This document shows positions 1 through 8,556 of a DNA stretch of 64,000 nt, piece by piece. Source of the DNA: Methylotuvimicrobium buryatense 5G (GTDB lineage Bacteria; Pseudomonadota; Gammaproteobacteria; Methylococcales; Methylomonadaceae); assembly GCF_000341735.1 (NCBI RefSeq), contig NZ_KB455575.1, forward strand, positions 4,529,973 to 4,593,972, written 5' to 3'. A program made the position numbers and the translations under genes. The notes beneath the pieces are model-generated. The model was not told where the DNA came from. It was given only the letters and a program-made list of their open reading frames with translations, and made no database searches. Position 1 is the first letter of the stretch. Each line of letters starts with the position of its first letter.

Positions 1-579
1 TTGATGACCGCAGGGACAGGTCGCCGAGAAGTAGTCATGTCGGCTATGTTCGATTTGTAATTTCGGCGATTCGGCGTTGCCGATTTCAAGCTCCAGTTCG
101 AACCGGGCGTTCCAGGGTCGGTAGTCGGTGTTGTCGGCAAACGATTGCCTACACGCGGCGCAGCAATCCGGGCGATGCTCAATTGTCCGTGTCACCGGTA
201 AGGTCAGGTTGCGGCTATAGCCTGGGCTACCGACTTGGCGCCCGGCTTTTTTAGGCTTTCCGCTATCACCGGTCGCCGCCGGAGGTGTTGCCGAGTCCTG
301 GCTAGGTAAGTCATCTGACGAAGACTCAGACGAATCCAGTGCCGACAAGTCGTCCGTTGCCGGCGCTTCTTCCGACGGTTCGGCGCTGGATTGATTCGAT
401 TGCCAAGGCTCCCGGGATGACGGCGGACGCGAACTCGTATCCGGGGATTGTTTGAGTCGTTCTCGGGCTTCTTTGAGATCCGCCAACAGTTGCTTACTCA
501 ATGGACGCAACTCACCCTCCGGCAAATCATCCAGATAGTCCGTGTCCATTTGGCTAAGGTCTCGGTCGCTCAACGTCAT
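1..579 (-). CDS. IS66-type transposase, N-terminal part (runs off the window)
   Basis: Reading the minus strand from an ATG at 579 gives an open frame of 193 codons continuing past the window edge, so only the N-terminal part is present. Residues about 1-100 are acidic, Ser/Pro-rich and low complexity. They are followed by a Gly/Lys-rich stretch and then a Cys-rich module (HRPDCCAAC about 50 residues before CPCGH), which matches the zinc-finger and linker layout of IS66-family TnpC transposases. The catalytic DDE core would lie outside the window. The start is directly upstream of a truncated MFS gene, which fits an insertion-sequence end lying between 579 and about 643. The alternative is an IS66-like orphan gene; the family call is fairly safe from the Cys pattern and composition. 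Confidence 0.7.
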   Translation of the reverse strand, partial: MTLSDRDLSQMDTDYLDDLPEGELRPLSKQLLADLKEARERLKQSPDTSSRPPSSREPWQSNQSSAEPSEEAPATDDLSALDSSESSSDDLPSQDSATPPAATGDSGKPKKAGRQVGSPGYSRNLTLPVTRTIEHRPDCCAACRQSFADNTDYRPWNARFELELEIGNAESPKLQIEHSRHDYFSATCPCGHQ

Positions 580-642
580 GTCCTATAGCTTTTCATGTTT
601 TAACGGGAGATGCTACTTTTTTAGTGATGGGGGGCTAAACGA

Positions 643-948
643 TTACCCAATCCCTAACAAAATTAAGATAAAGCTTCCTTGAGAATAGCTTGCAATGAGA
701 TACCCGGAAAAAAATAATAAACCCGAAATGTAGCCTATATATCTAAACTTAATTTTTCTTGCTAACTGCCCAACAAAAATCATAGTTATAGGAAATACCG
801 CGATAAGTGTTCCAAATATTATCTGAGACTGTAATAAAGAAAAGTTATATTTTTCAATTAGTTCAGCTGCAATTATGCTCCATGAGTATAAACTACCTAT
901 GCAAAGCATTATTATAAACGATGCAAAAACATTTAAATATTTTCTCAT
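643..948 (-). pseudogene. Truncated MFS transporter (OFA oxalate/formate antiporter-like)
   Basis: The 101-residue frame is the N-terminal quarter of a 12-helix major facilitator protein. Helix 1 (about residues 8-28) carries the YSWSI signature typical of the OFA (oxalate/formate antiporter) group. Helices 2 and 3 follow, with the loop motif GQLARKIKFR between them that corresponds to MFS motif A. The frame ends just after LLLGIG-type helix 3 residues, where full-length members continue into helix 4. The break coincides with the end of the adjacent IS66-type element, so insertion of that element probably cut the gene. It cannot encode a working transporter. The AT-rich composition differs from the nif genes that follow. 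Confidence 0.6.
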
Positions 949-1072
949 TGTTAAGGATTCCTCTATAAGCTAAAAAGCCTAATTAACTGACAAAACGTAA
1001 GGTAAGGTAAGGAATGTATTCAGATCATAGGCAACAACGTAATCGTTGTATATTGTGCTCCCCCCTTAAGGC

Positions 1073-1230
1073 CACTGCCATTAAGTTAAGGATTTTTCCG
1101 TTCGCCCTGAGCCTGTCGAAGGGTGAATGGAAAAATCCTGGGTCGATAAGTTAAGCCGTCCATGGTTCGACAGGGCTCTCCTGAGCGCAGCCGAAGGGCT
1201 CACCACGAACGGCTTAACTTAATGGCAGTG
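1073..1230. repeat. Family E palindromic element (copy E1), MITE-like, 11-bp target duplication
   Basis: The element begins CACTGCCATTAAGTTAAG and ends with the exact reverse complement. Inside are two hairpin arms built on CCGTTCGCCCTGAGCC-type and GTTCGACAGGGCTC-type palindromes. It is flanked on both sides by the same 11 bases, CCCCTTAAGGC (1062-1072 and 1231-1241), which marks it as transposed. A second copy (E2) in the other orientation lies at 38156-38289. It has no coding capacity. Confidence 0.85.
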
Positions 1231-1319
1231 CCCCTTAAGGCACGAGAAATTTATTTATAGTTGAAAAATAAATGTGAGGCCACAACACAGGATATTTTGA
1301 CCGACGAAAGCGAAAATTC

Positions 1320-1652
1320 CTATGAATTAACCGCAGCTAATTGATACGCTTTTTGATGACTTTTTGCAAGAACTCCCAGCAAATTTACAGTAGCAGGCCT
1401 ATGAATTAAAGGCGTTTGCACGGGCGAGGAAAATTCGATCACCGCTGCAGTGATTGCAATTAATATTGTTGTTTTGCGGACTAGACTTGTCGTTGCGCAG
1501 TTGCGCCGGCGAAATTGACAAACTACAGCGCTACTTGAGCGTCATGGCGATGACCAAACGGCTAGCAACCTGCGTATCGTGGATCAATTCGTTATTGCAA
1601 ACACGTGTGAAGAAGCCGCTTTCATCTTCAACGCTACAAAAATTCGGAGGAT
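1320..1652 (+). pseudogene. IS4-type transposase relic
   Basis: A string of in-frame pieces interrupted by stops resembles the N-terminal part of IS4-family transposases: a leucine-rich start, then FARARKIRS-like residues, then a readable stretch (from about 1454) with ILLFCGLDLSLRSCAGEID and MAMTKRLATC. TAA codons at the beginning and the missing DDE domain show it is dead. It lies just after element E1; IS4-group elements make target duplications of roughly 9-12 bp, so a shared origin with E1 is conceivable but not shown. The longest surviving open piece is 1454-1654. Confidence 0.5.
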
Positions 1653-1811
1653 AAGCATCGCATTTCATTTCATGAAGCTTCCATCTGCGCAACGCTTTTA
1701 AAGGAAATTTTGTAAAACATGCCATCTTAGCCAATAAGACCTCGATAGCTTTTCTTGTTACCCAACCCTTCCTGACTTCCAATCATCCGAACCGCTCCAA
1801 AAAGCTTCTAT

Positions 1812-1827
1812 TGTCGTAAATGCGACA
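1812..1827 (+). promoter_or_regulatory. NifA upstream activator sequence before nifE
   Basis: A perfect TGT-N10-ACA site embedded in the longer palindrome TTGTCG...CGACAA. It sits 44 bases upstream of the -24 element of the nifE promoter, somewhat closer than most NifA sites but on the expected side. The motif is the established binding site of the NifA enhancer-binding protein. Confidence 0.85.
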
Positions 1828-1871
1828 AAGCAAAATTCACAACAAATCAGATAAATCAATAATTTAAAAAT

Positions 1872-1887
1872 TGGCACATATTTTGCT
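1872..1887 (+). promoter_or_regulatory. Sigma-54 promoter of nifE
   Basis: TGGCAC-N5-TTGCT with the exact spacing of the RpoN -24/-12 consensus. It is 32 bases before the nifE ATG, and together with the NifA site upstream it makes the plus-strand nif block a standard NifA/RpoN target. Confidence 0.92.
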
Positions 1888-1919
1888 TAATGTCCAGTAA
1901 CCCTACTTAGAAGCGTGCC

Positions 1920-3368
1920 ATGAAATCGACCAAAGACATTGCCGAATTGCTGGACGAGCCGGCTTGCGAACACAACAAGAAGGAGAAGTCCGGCTGCGCG
2001 AAACCGAAACCCGGTTCGGCGGCGGGCGGTTGTGCGTTCGACGGCGCTCAGATCGCGTTGCTGCCGATCGCAGATGTCGCGCATATCGTGCACGGGCCGA
2101 TCGCCTGCGCCGGCAGTTCTTGGGACAACCGGGGCACGCGTTCGTCGGGTTCGGATTTGTACCGCTACGGCATGACGACTGACCTGACCGAGCAGGATGT
2201 GATCATGGGGCGTTCGGAAAAACGTTTGTTTCATTCGATCAAACAGGCGATCGACAGTTACGATCCGCCGGCGGTCTTCATCTATAACACCTGCGTGCCG
2301 GCTCTGGTCGGCGACGATATCGGCGCGATTTGCAAACAGGCCGAACAGCGCTGGGGCGTGACGGTCGTGCCGATCGATTGCGCCGGTTTCTACGGCACGA
2401 AGAATCTCGGCAACCGTATCGCCGGCGATGCGATGGTCAATCATGTGATCGGCACGCGCGACCCGGATTTGTTGCCGGAAGGCAGCGCAAGACCCGGCAT
2501 CCGGGTGCACGACGTCAATCTGGTCGGCGAATACAACATCGCCGGCGAATTCTGGCATGTGCTGCCGCTGCTCGACGAGCTCGGTTTGCGCGTGTTGTGT
2601 ACCTTATCCGGCGATGCGCGTTTCCGCGAGGTGCAGACGATGCACAAGGCCGAAGTGAATATGATGGTGTGTTCGAAGGCGATGGTCAACGTCGCGCGCA
2701 AATTGCAACAGAAATACGGTACGCCGTGGTTCGAAGGCAGCTTTTACGGCATCACTGACACGAGCCTAGCCCTGCGCGATTTCGCGCGCGTGATCGGCGA
2801 CTCCGATTTGACCGAACGCACCGAAGCGTTAATCGCCCGCGAGGAAACTCGTATCCGCAAGGCGTTGGAGCCGTGGCGCGAAAGACTGGCCGGCAAGCGA
2901 GTGCTGCTGTTCACCGGCGGCGTTAAGAGCTGGTCGGTGATTTCGGCATTGCAGGATTTGGGCATGGTCGTCGTCGCGACGGGCACGAAAAAGTCGACCG
3001 AGGAGGACAAGGCGCGCATCCGCGAATTGATGGGCGAGGATACCGTGATGATCGAGGACGGCAGCCCGAAAGCCTTGCTGAAGATCGTCCGCGATTACCA
3101 GGCCGATATTCTGATCGCCGGCGGCCGGAACATGTATACCGCATTGAAGGCGCGCGTGCCGTTTCTGGATATCAACCAGGAGCGGGAATTCGGCTACGAA
3201 GGCTATCAAGGGATGCTGGAGTTGGTCCGGCAATTGGCGCTGACGATCGAGAGTCCGGTTTGGCCGGCCGTTAGGGCGCCTGCGCCTTGGAAAGTAGAGT
3301 GCGCATCGCGCACCATATCAGCCTCCAAGATTGAAAAGGTACGCCTTGCGTACCCTTCGGCGGAGTAA
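1920..3368 (+). CDS. nifE: Nitrogenase FeMo-cofactor scaffold subunit NifE
   Basis: NifE is the alpha-like half of the NifEN scaffold on which the NifB product is matured to FeMo-cofactor in the cytoplasm. The 482-residue protein shows the family pattern: an N-terminal [11 protein letters not shown] Cys segment, the cluster-ligand Cys of [28 protein letters not shown], and [14 protein letters not shown]. It starts at the ATG directly downstream of the sigma-54 promoter and is followed 5 bases later by nifN. After the usual C-terminal APAPW the frame continues for about 27 residues encoded by palindromic DNA (hairpin at 3338-3354), so the tail looks repeat-derived. The assignment to NifE rather than NifD is clear from the NifN neighbour. 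Confidence 0.97.
   Translation: MKSTKDIAELLDEPACEHNKKEKSGCAKPKPGSAAGGCAFDGAQIALLPIADVAHIVHGPIACAGSSWDNRGTRSSGSDLYRYGMTTDLTEQDVIMGRSEKRLFHSIKQAIDSYDPPAVFIYNTCVPALVGDDIGAICKQAEQRWGVTVVPIDCAGFYGTKNLGNRIAGDAMVNHVIGTRDPDLLPEGSARPGIRVHDVNLVGEYNIAGEFWHVLPLLDELGLRVLCTLSGDARFREVQTMHKAEVNMMVCSKAMVNVARKLQQKYGTPWFEGSFYGITDTSLALRDFARVIGDSDLTERTEALIAREETRIRKALEPWRERLAGKRVLLFTGGVKSWSVISALQDLGMVVVATGTKKSTEEDKARIRELMGEDTVMIEDGSPKALLKIVRDYQADILIAGGRNMYTALKARVPFLDINQEREFGYEGYQGMLELVRQLALTIESPVWPAVRAPAPWKVECASRTISASKIEKVRLAYPSAE
3338..3354. repeat. Short palindrome inside the nifE 3' end
   Basis: GGTACGC-CTT-GCGTACC is a perfect 7-bp stem with a 3-base loop, preceded nearby by GTGCGC-ATC-GCGCAC. Similar GGTACGC-GAT-GCGTGCC DNA occurs between nifX and the DUF269 gene (about 5296-5312). 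The unit is therefore a small dispersed palindrome that has entered the nifE reading frame. Confidence 0.6.
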
Positions 3369-3373
3369 GCGCG

Positions 3374-4759
3374 ATGGCCGAGATACTCAAACGCAACAAG
3401 GCGCTGTCGGTCAATCCGCTGAAAGCCAGTCAGCCGATCGGGGGTTCGTTGGCGACGCTCGGCTTCGACCGCGCGATTCCGATGCTGCACGGCTCGCAAG
3501 GCTGCACGGCCTTCGCGAAGGTGTTTTTCGTGCGTCATTTCCGCGAACCGATTCCGTTGCAGACGACTGCGATGGATCAGGGTAGTTCGGTGATGGGCGC
3601 CGACGAAAACGTCGTCGAAGGCTTGAAGGCGATCGCCGATAAATCGAACCCGGCATTGATCACCGTGCTGACGACCGGTCTCGCCGAAACGCAGGGCGCC
3701 GACGTACACCGTAACGTTCGCGAATTCCGCGCCAAATATCCCGAATACGATCATGTCGCGGTCGTCGCGGTCAACACCCCGGATTTCACCGGCTGCGTCG
3801 AAACGGGTTATGCCGCGACCTTGACCGAAATCGTCCGCACGCAGGTGCCCGAGGCCGCAGAGGCCGGTACAAAGCCGGGCACCCGCAAACGGCAAGTCAA
3901 CGTCTTGGCCGGTCCGATGCTGACGCCGGGCGATCTCGAAGCCTTGCGCGATTTGATCGAGCAATTCCAATTACGTCCGGTTTTTGTGCCGGATATTTCC
4001 GATTCTCTGGACGGCGTGCTGACCGATCTGGATTTCTCTCCGGTTACGATCGGCGGTACGCCGCTGTCGGAAATGGCGGCCTTGGGCGAAGCGACTGCCA
4101 CGCTCGTGATCGGCGCATCGCTGAAAAAAGCAGGCGAATTGCTGCAGCAGAAAACCGGCGTCGCGAGTTTTTATTTCGATCATTTGTACGGACTTCAGGC
4201 GAACGACGCATTGATCGTAACCTTGAGCGAAATCGCCGGGCTCGACGTACCCGAGCGCATCGAACGGCAGCGCGCGCAGCTTCAGGATGCGATGCTCGAC
4301 ACGCATTTCATGCTCGGGCAGCTCCGCGTCGCGATCGCTGCCGATCCGGATCAGCTTAACGCGTTCGTCGACCTGATCGCCGAAATGGGCGGCGAAATCG
4401 TCGCGGCGGTCAGCGCGGCCAATGCCCCGGTGCTGGGCCGAACGAAAACGGACGCCATCAAAATCGGCGATCTCGAAGATCTCGAAGCGATCGCAAAGGA
4501 ACGCCGTGCGCAACTGTTGATCGGCAATTCGCATGCGGTCTCGGCCGCCGAGCGGCTCGGCATTCCGATCTTGCGCGCAGGTTTCCCGCTGTACGACATC
4601 ATCGGCGGATATCAGAAAACCTGGATCGGTTATCGCGGTACACGCCAAACCTTGTTCGATCTGGCCAATCTGGTCATCAATTTCGCGCATGAGGAAATCG
4701 AGCCGTATTACTCGATCTATGCGCAGAAACCCGAAACCGAACGCCGCCGGACCGCTTGA
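3374..4759 (+). CDS. nifN: Nitrogenase FeMo-cofactor scaffold subunit NifN
   Basis: NifN is the beta-like partner of NifE in the alpha2-beta2 cofactor scaffold. The 461-residue protein begins with the NifN-typical KRNKALSVNPLKASQPIG, followed by HGSQGCTAFAKVFFVRHFREPIP, where the Cys corresponds to the scaffold cluster ligand. It continues with the TTGLAETQGADV segment and ends with the GYRGTRQTLFDLANL region typical of NifK/NifN C-termini. Only 5 bases separate it from nifE, so the two are cotranscribed. Its stop lies just before the nifX region. Confidence 0.96.
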   Translation: MAEILKRNKALSVNPLKASQPIGGSLATLGFDRAIPMLHGSQGCTAFAKVFFVRHFREPIPLQTTAMDQGSSVMGADENVVEGLKAIADKSNPALITVLTTGLAETQGADVHRNVREFRAKYPEYDHVAVVAVNTPDFTGCVETGYAATLTEIVRTQVPEAAEAGTKPGTRKRQVNVLAGPMLTPGDLEALRDLIEQFQLRPVFVPDISDSLDGVLTDLDFSPVTIGGTPLSEMAALGEATATLVIGASLKKAGELLQQKTGVASFYFDHLYGLQANDALIVTLSEIAGLDVPERIERQRAQLQDAMLDTHFMLGQLRVAIAADPDQLNAFVDLIAEMGGEIVAAVSAANAPVLGRTKTDAIKIGDLEDLEAIAKERRAQLLIGNSHAVSAAERLGIPILRAGFPLYDIIGGYQKTWIGYRGTRQTLFDLANLVINFAHEEIEPYYSIYAQKPETERRRTA

Positions 4760-4815
4760 TCATGTCTGTGACCCGGCGCATGCATATCGTACAACCTTTG
4801 GAACAGAGGATGCCC

Positions 4816-5247
4816 ATGGATTCCGCGATCAAAATCGCTTTCGCGACGACCGATATGAACACGGTCAATCAACATTTCGGCTCGTCTAAATCGTTCGCGG
4901 TCTATGCGGTCGACCCGGACCGCAGCGAATTATTGGAAGCCGCGCAGTTCGGCGATCTCGCGCAGGACGGTAACGAAGACAAATTGTCGGTCAAGATGCA
5001 GATGCTTGAAGGCTGCGCCGCAGTGTATTGCCAGGCGGTTGGGGCGTCGGCGATCAAGCAATTGGTCGCGCACGGCATCCAACCGGTCAAGGTGCACGAA
5101 GGCAGCCGCATCGTTGATTTGATCGCCGACCTGCAGAACGAATTGAAATCGGGATCGTCCAGTTGGCTCGCGAAGGCGATCAATAAGGCTAAAGGTTTCG
5201 ATCCTTCGCGCTTCGACGCTATGGAAGAGGAGGGCTGGTCGGAATGA
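4816..5247 (+). CDS. nifX: NifX, FeMo-cofactor precursor carrier
   Basis: NifX binds NifB-co and the VK-cluster in transfer between NifB and NifEN. The protein has the NifX/NafY-type dinitrogenase iron-molybdenum cofactor fold from residue 4 on: IKIAFATTDMNTVNQHFG (including the His used for cofactor binding in relatives), then FGDLAQDGNEDKLSVKMQML and CAAVYCQAVGASA. I chose the ATG at 4816 because AGAGG lies 6 bases upstream; in-frame starts at 4756, 4762 and 4810 would add an unconserved leader overlapping nifN. The start gives 143 residues. The position after nifEN is the standard one. Confidence 0.93.
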   Translation: MDSAIKIAFATTDMNTVNQHFGSSKSFAVYAVDPDRSELLEAAQFGDLAQDGNEDKLSVKMQMLEGCAAVYCQAVGASAIKQLVAHGIQPVKVHEGSRIVDLIADLQNELKSGSSSWLAKAINKAKGFDPSRFDAMEEEGWSE

Positions 5248-5346
5248 GTAGGATACGCGAGTTCCCAAGGGTTTCGATTGTTTCAAATTTCAAGAAAGGT
5301 ACGCGATGCGTGCCCTACGGCTTTTATAAATCATAGAGGACACACC

Positions 5347-5820
5347 ATGAACCAAGCAGCAATGGCCATCGAAGAGAATGATCCCTTCATGAGCTCGGAT
5401 TTCGTCGCGGAAATGCTCAAACAATTGCGCGCGCTCGATACTTACGACACCTATGATGGCTGGTCCGAGGAAAAAATTATCGACCCGTTGATCCTAACCA
5501 AGGAGCGCAAGCGCGAAATCCCGATCGTCGGCGACCCTGACGAGACCACCGTGGCTCGCATCAAATCTTATTACAACGCGATCGCGTCGTTGATCGAAAA
5601 GAAATGCGGGCTGATGGCCGTGCCGTTCGTCAATCTGACGCACGAAGGTTTCGGCCGGGCGCTGGTGATGGTCGGCAAGTTGATCGTGGTCGACAAAACC
5701 TTGCGCGATGTGCACCGCTGGGGGTTTCCGAGCTTGGAAGCGTTGTGCGAGCAAAGCGAAAAACAGATCGACAAGGCGCTGGAATTGATCGAGCAATACA
5801 AAGAAGTCGCCGAAAGCTGA
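5347..5820 (+). CDS. NifX-associated nitrogen fixation protein (DUF269)
   Basis: The 157-residue product matches the DUF269 family found almost only next to nifX: DPFMSSDFVAEMLKQLRALDTYDTYDGWSEEKIIDPLILTK broken by the usual acidic and Lys positions, then VARIKSYYNAIASLIE and HEGFGRALVMVGKLIVVDKTLRDVHRWGF. Its biochemical role is not settled; the conserved linkage suggests work in cofactor assembly. I chose the ATG at 5347 (AGAGGA ribosome site upstream) over the longer frame from 5278, which would be translated from the short palindromic repeat DNA. It is followed closely by the CCE_0567-type gene. Confidence 0.9.
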   Translation: MNQAAMAIEENDPFMSSDFVAEMLKQLRALDTYDTYDGWSEEKIIDPLILTKERKREIPIVGDPDETTVARIKSYYNAIASLIEKKCGLMAVPFVNLTHEGFGRALVMVGKLIVVDKTLRDVHRWGFPSLEALCEQSEKQIDKALELIEQYKEVAES

Positions 5821-5830
5821 GGAGATCGAC

Positions 5831-6046
5831 ATGACAGCCGAAGACATCAAGCAACTGGAAAAACAAGTCAAGAAAACCAAACGTTTGGCCGGCGAACAAG
5901 CCATGGAGCTGCACGATTTGATCGAGGACCGTTTGCCCGACGCTTATCAGGAATTGATGGGCGTCGCCCAGGCAACTTATGAAGCGTGCAAGGCTTGGGA
6001 CGAAGCCAATCAAAAACTGCTCGCCGCGCAGGCGGAAACCGCATAG
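5831..6046 (+). CDS. CCE_0567 family (DUF683) small nif protein
   Basis: A 71-residue, highly charged, all-helical protein (two Lys/Glu-rich helices joined at [10 protein letters not shown]) that matches the DUF683/CCE_0567 group, small metal-binding proteins placed after the DUF269 gene in many diazotrophs. There is a good AGGAG-type ribosome site 5 bases before the ATG. It lies 10 bases after the DUF269 gene and 8 bases before fdxB, so it is within the nif operon. Exact function is unknown. Confidence 0.85.
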   Translation: MTAEDIKQLEKQVKKTKRLAGEQAMELHDLIEDRLPDAYQELMGVAQATYEACKAWDEANQKLLAAQAETA

Positions 6047-6054
6047 GTGGCGTC

Positions 6055-6372
6055 ATGGCGGAATTGGTAACCGGGGTAACATTCGGCGGGACGGTTTGGA
6101 CGCCTTCCTATGTCAACGATTTGAATCAGCGCACCTGCATCGGCTGCGGGCGTTGTTTCAAGGTTTGTCCGCGCGATGTCTTCGATTTGGTCGAGAAAGA
6201 CGAGGCGCTCGATCCGGAAGATTTCGACGACGATTACGGCGATTTCGAGGACGACGACGATAACAGCATGGTAATGAGCATCAAGAATGCGGACGATTGC
6301 ATCGGTTGCGAGGCCTGTTCGAGAGTCTGTCCGAAAAGTTGCTTTACCCACCAGCATAAGGAAGCGGCCTGA
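6055..6372 (+). CDS. fdxB: Nif-specific ferredoxin III (2x[4Fe-4S])
   Basis: The 105-residue protein has two cluster motifs: [14 protein letters not shown] (residues about 23-36) and [14 protein letters not shown] (about 82-95). They are separated by a very acidic insert ([14 protein letters not shown]), which is characteristic of ferredoxin III of nif clusters and longer than in ordinary ferredoxins. It is expected to supply electrons in cofactor assembly or to nitrogenase. The start at 6055 (ribosome site AGGTGG) leaves the usual short N-terminus; the longer frame from 5986 overlaps the preceding gene. Confidence 0.92.
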   Translation: MAELVTGVTFGGTVWTPSYVNDLNQRTCIGCGRCFKVCPRDVFDLVEKDEALDPEDFDDDYGDFEDDDDNSMVMSIKNADDCIGCEACSRVCPKSCFTHQHKEAA

Positions 6373-6392
6373 TAGCGGCCTAGAGAGGTTTT

Positions 6393-6503
6393 ATGTTCAA
6401 ACTGAAATCCGGACAGTTGCTTGCCGCGATATCCTTCGCGGCATTCGCACTGTTAATGGTGTATTTGATCGTCAGCGATTTGCATCTTGCCGGCCCCTAT
6501 TAA
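6393..6503 (+). CDS. 36-residue single-pass membrane peptide in the nif operon
   Basis: The frame MFKLKSGQLLAAISFAAFAL... ending GPY-stop encodes 36 residues with a basic N-terminus and one hydrophobic segment (about residues 9-28). It follows fdxB by 20 bases, has a GAGAGG ribosome site at a good distance, and ends 13 bases before nifW, so it fills a gap that would otherwise be unusually long for this tight operon. I do not recognise a family. The gene is proposed from spacing, ribosome site and composition only. Confidence 0.55.
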   Translation: MFKLKSGQLLAAISFAAFALLMVYLIVSDLHLAGPY

Positions 6504-6516
6504 CCCGGAGAAAACC

Positions 6517-6831
6517 ATGAGTTTTTTAGAAGAAATCGAAGAGCTGGAATCGGCCGAAGATTTTTTACAGTATTTCGAACTGGAATACGAGCCGTCGATC
6601 GTTCATGTCAATCGTCTTCATATTCTGCAGCGTTTTCACGACTATCTGGCTCAGGCCGAGAACAAGTTGCCTGAAGACGAAGGCGCTTTACGGGCGGTTT
6701 ACAAGCAATTATTACTACGCGCCTATCACGATTTTGTCGAATCCGACGCGCAGACCGAAAAGGTCTTCAAGGTCTTTAAGATGGGCGAGCCGCAAACGGT
6801 GTTCGTGCCCTTGGGCGACATCCAATTATGA
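6517..6831 (+). CDS. nifW: Nitrogenase-stabilizing/protective protein NifW
   Basis: NifW helps maturation or oxygen protection of the MoFe protein. The 104-residue product has the family signature: EEIEELESAEDFLQYFELEY at the N-terminus, then VNRLHILQRFHDYL and the C-terminal KVFKV...TVFVPLGDI. The length is typical. I chose the ATG at 6517 behind CCCGGAG. The stop overlaps the nifZ start as ATGA, so the two are translationally coupled. Confidence 0.93.
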   Translation: MSFLEEIEELESAEDFLQYFELEYEPSIVHVNRLHILQRFHDYLAQAENKLPEDEGALRAVYKQLLLRAYHDFVESDAQTEKVFKVFKMGEPQTVFVPLGDIQL

Positions 6832-7307
6832 TCGAGGAGCGTTTCGACGAAGAACGCTTCGACTTCGGCGAAGCGGTGCGGGTGACGCGGAACGTGCGTA
6901 ACGACGGCACCTATCCGGGTATGGCGATCGGCGAATTGCTGGTACGGCGCGGCAGCGTCGGTCATGTCATCGAAATGGGCACGTTTCTGCAGGACCAGGT
7001 GATTTACACGGTGCATTTTCTTGACCAGGGCCGCATGGTCGGCTGCCGCGCCGAGGAATTGGTTCCGGCCGACGCACCCTGGAATCCGAGCCGCTTCGAG
7101 TTTCGCGACAAGGTCGTGAGTACGATCGACTTGGGTATTCAGGGGGAAATTGTCGCTGAGCAGGGACAGGAGGGTGAAATTCTCAAAGTACTGAGGGATT
7201 TCAAGCCGATTCAATATTATGTCCGCTTCCCCGGCAGAACGCTGCAAGTACCCGAAACCGTCTTGCAACCGGCCCATCCGGAAGCCTTCGTCGAACCGGA
7301 GGATTGA
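6828..7307 (+). CDS. nifZ: NifZ, MoFe protein P-cluster maturation factor
   Basis: NifZ assists formation of the second P-cluster of the MoFe protein. The 159-residue protein carries tandem SH3-like NifZ segments: RFDFGEAVRVTRNVRNDGTYPG, RRGSVGHVIEMGTFLQDQVIYTVHF and, in the second half, GIQGEIVAEQGQEGEILKV with YYVRFPGRTLQVPE. The start overlaps the nifW stop. It lies directly before nifM, the order seen in Azotobacter. Confidence 0.93.
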   Translation: MIEERFDEERFDFGEAVRVTRNVRNDGTYPGMAIGELLVRRGSVGHVIEMGTFLQDQVIYTVHFLDQGRMVGCRAEELVPADAPWNPSRFEFRDKVVSTIDLGIQGEIVAEQGQEGEILKVLRDFKPIQYYVRFPGRTLQVPETVLQPAHPEAFVEPED

Positions 7308-7308
7308 T

Positions 7309-8163
7309 ATGAACGCAATTGCCGAAACCATCGCTAAAGTCGAGCCCTATACGCTGTTGCGAGCGTCTCTGGCCCTGTTCAAAAAGCCGCCTGCCGAACT
7401 CGATGCCGGACAGTTGCAACGAGTCGAAAGACAGGCGCGGAGCGAATTCGATATCGAATCGCGCGTGTTGCGTTCGAACGAGGCCGCGGGCGTGATCGTC
7501 ACCGATGAGGAACTGGATGCGGCATACCTGGAGGTGCGCGGCCGGTTCGACGATGACGGCGAATTCGATGCGGCGCTCGCCAGGAACGGACTCGATGCCG
7601 AGCGCTTGCGCGCGGCCTTATATCGGCAATGCAAGGTCAATACGGTTATGGAAAAAGTCGCTTCCCGTTCGCCCGAGGTCAGTGAGGTCGAGATCGGTAT
7701 TTATTATCACACCCATCCCGACAAATTCAATTTGCCGGAGCGCCGAGCGGTGCGTCATATCCTGATCACGGTCAATCCGGAATATGCCGAAAACAGCCGC
7801 GAGAAGTCGCTGCAACGCATTCAGGAACTACAGTTCAAACTGCAACGCAAGCCTCATAAATTCGAGGATTTGGCGTTGAAACATTCCGAATGTCCGACCT
7901 CGCTGCAAGGCGGAATGCTCGGTGTGTTCGCGCGGGGTACGTTGTATCCCGAAATCGACGAAGCGCTGTTTGCAATGAAAAAAAACGACATCAGCGGCAT
8001 CGTCGAAACCGAACTCGGCTTCCATTTGCTCCAGTGCGTCGAGATTCATAAGGCGGAAACGCTGTCGCTGCACAAGGCGGCGCCGAAGATCCGGCAGGTT
8101 ATGCAGGAACGTTACCGGCGCAATTGCCAAAGGTCCTGGTTGGCCGGGCTTTCTCGGGAATAG
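7309..8163 (+). CDS. nifM: NifM, peptidyl-prolyl isomerase for NifH maturation
   Basis: NifM is a parvulin-type prolyl isomerase needed for active Fe protein (NifH). The 284-residue protein has a helical N-terminal NifM domain (about 1-140; EPYTLLRASLALFKKPPAEL) and a C-terminal parvulin domain (about 145-265) with RRAVRHILITVN, HSECPTSLQGGMLGVFARG and EIDEALFAMKKNDISG. I chose the ATG at 7309 behind GGAGG, one base after the nifZ stop; the longer frame would overlap nifZ. It has no signal peptide, as expected for this cytoplasmic protein. Confidence 0.94.
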   Translation: MNAIAETIAKVEPYTLLRASLALFKKPPAELDAGQLQRVERQARSEFDIESRVLRSNEAAGVIVTDEELDAAYLEVRGRFDDDGEFDAALARNGLDAERLRAALYRQCKVNTVMEKVASRSPEVSEVEIGIYYHTHPDKFNLPERRAVRHILITVNPEYAENSREKSLQRIQELQFKLQRKPHKFEDLALKHSECPTSLQGGMLGVFARGTLYPEIDEALFAMKKNDISGIVETELGFHLLQCVEIHKAETLSLHKAAPKIRQVMQERYRRNCQRSWLAGLSRE

Positions 8164-8556
8164 TCGATAGTGAATAGTGAATAGTGAATGGTGAATAGGG
8201 AACAGAGAGCAGAGAGCAGATAATAATGAATAGTTCGCTGTTTCCCAAACTCCGGTTTGGGAAACCCTTCACGCAAGCTCTTGCTTGCCGGTTTTGAGAA
8301 GCAAGAGCTCATACGCATAAGATGAGCATTGCGGATAGGGGGCTTCGATCAAAGTCATGGTTGTTGAGCTTCAATGGCTTCGATAGTCGCGACGAGGGCG
8401 ACGCTCCCACTTGGGATTTGAATACTCTGTGGGAGCGATCCCCAGATCGCGATTTCGAAGCCGGGTGCGTTAGATGACAGTGTGCTATCAACGATTGATG
8501 TATAGGTTATCGTTTGCGATACGAATCCGGGAAACCTTAAGACAAGCGGAGCATTT
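8164..8556. repeat. Repeat-filled gap nifM-clpX2 (simple repeats and family B copy B1)
   Basis: The gap opens with tandem TAGTGAA-type units and GAGAGCA units (8164-8230), then a CCCAAACTCCGGTTTGGG palindrome and an inverted AAGCTCTTGCTT/AAGCAAGAGCTC pair (8240-8310). From about 8370 to 8477 there is family B, recognisable by CGCTCCCAC...GTGGGAGCG and CCCAGATCGCGATTTCGAAG. Other B copies lie near 9868-9947 and 54240-54352. No sigma-54 promoter or NifA site is visible here, so clpX2 probably relies on read-through or another promoter. Confidence 0.65.

Larger units (their letters stand above)
949..1919. other. Intergenic region before nifE
   Basis: This stretch holds element E1 (1073-1230), the IS4-type relic (1320-1652) and, at its right end, the nifE control region with a NifA site and a sigma-54 promoter. 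Between 1655 and 1810 I see no supported gene; the short open frames on both strands there lack ribosome sites and recognisable motifs. Confidence 0.6.

Noticed and set aside
1887-2558. Long minus-strand frame opposite nifE (and similar frames opposite nifN, nifD, nifK, tamB)
   Set aside because: Arg/Asp-rich shadow frames created by the codon use of the true genes; no motif or ribosome site.
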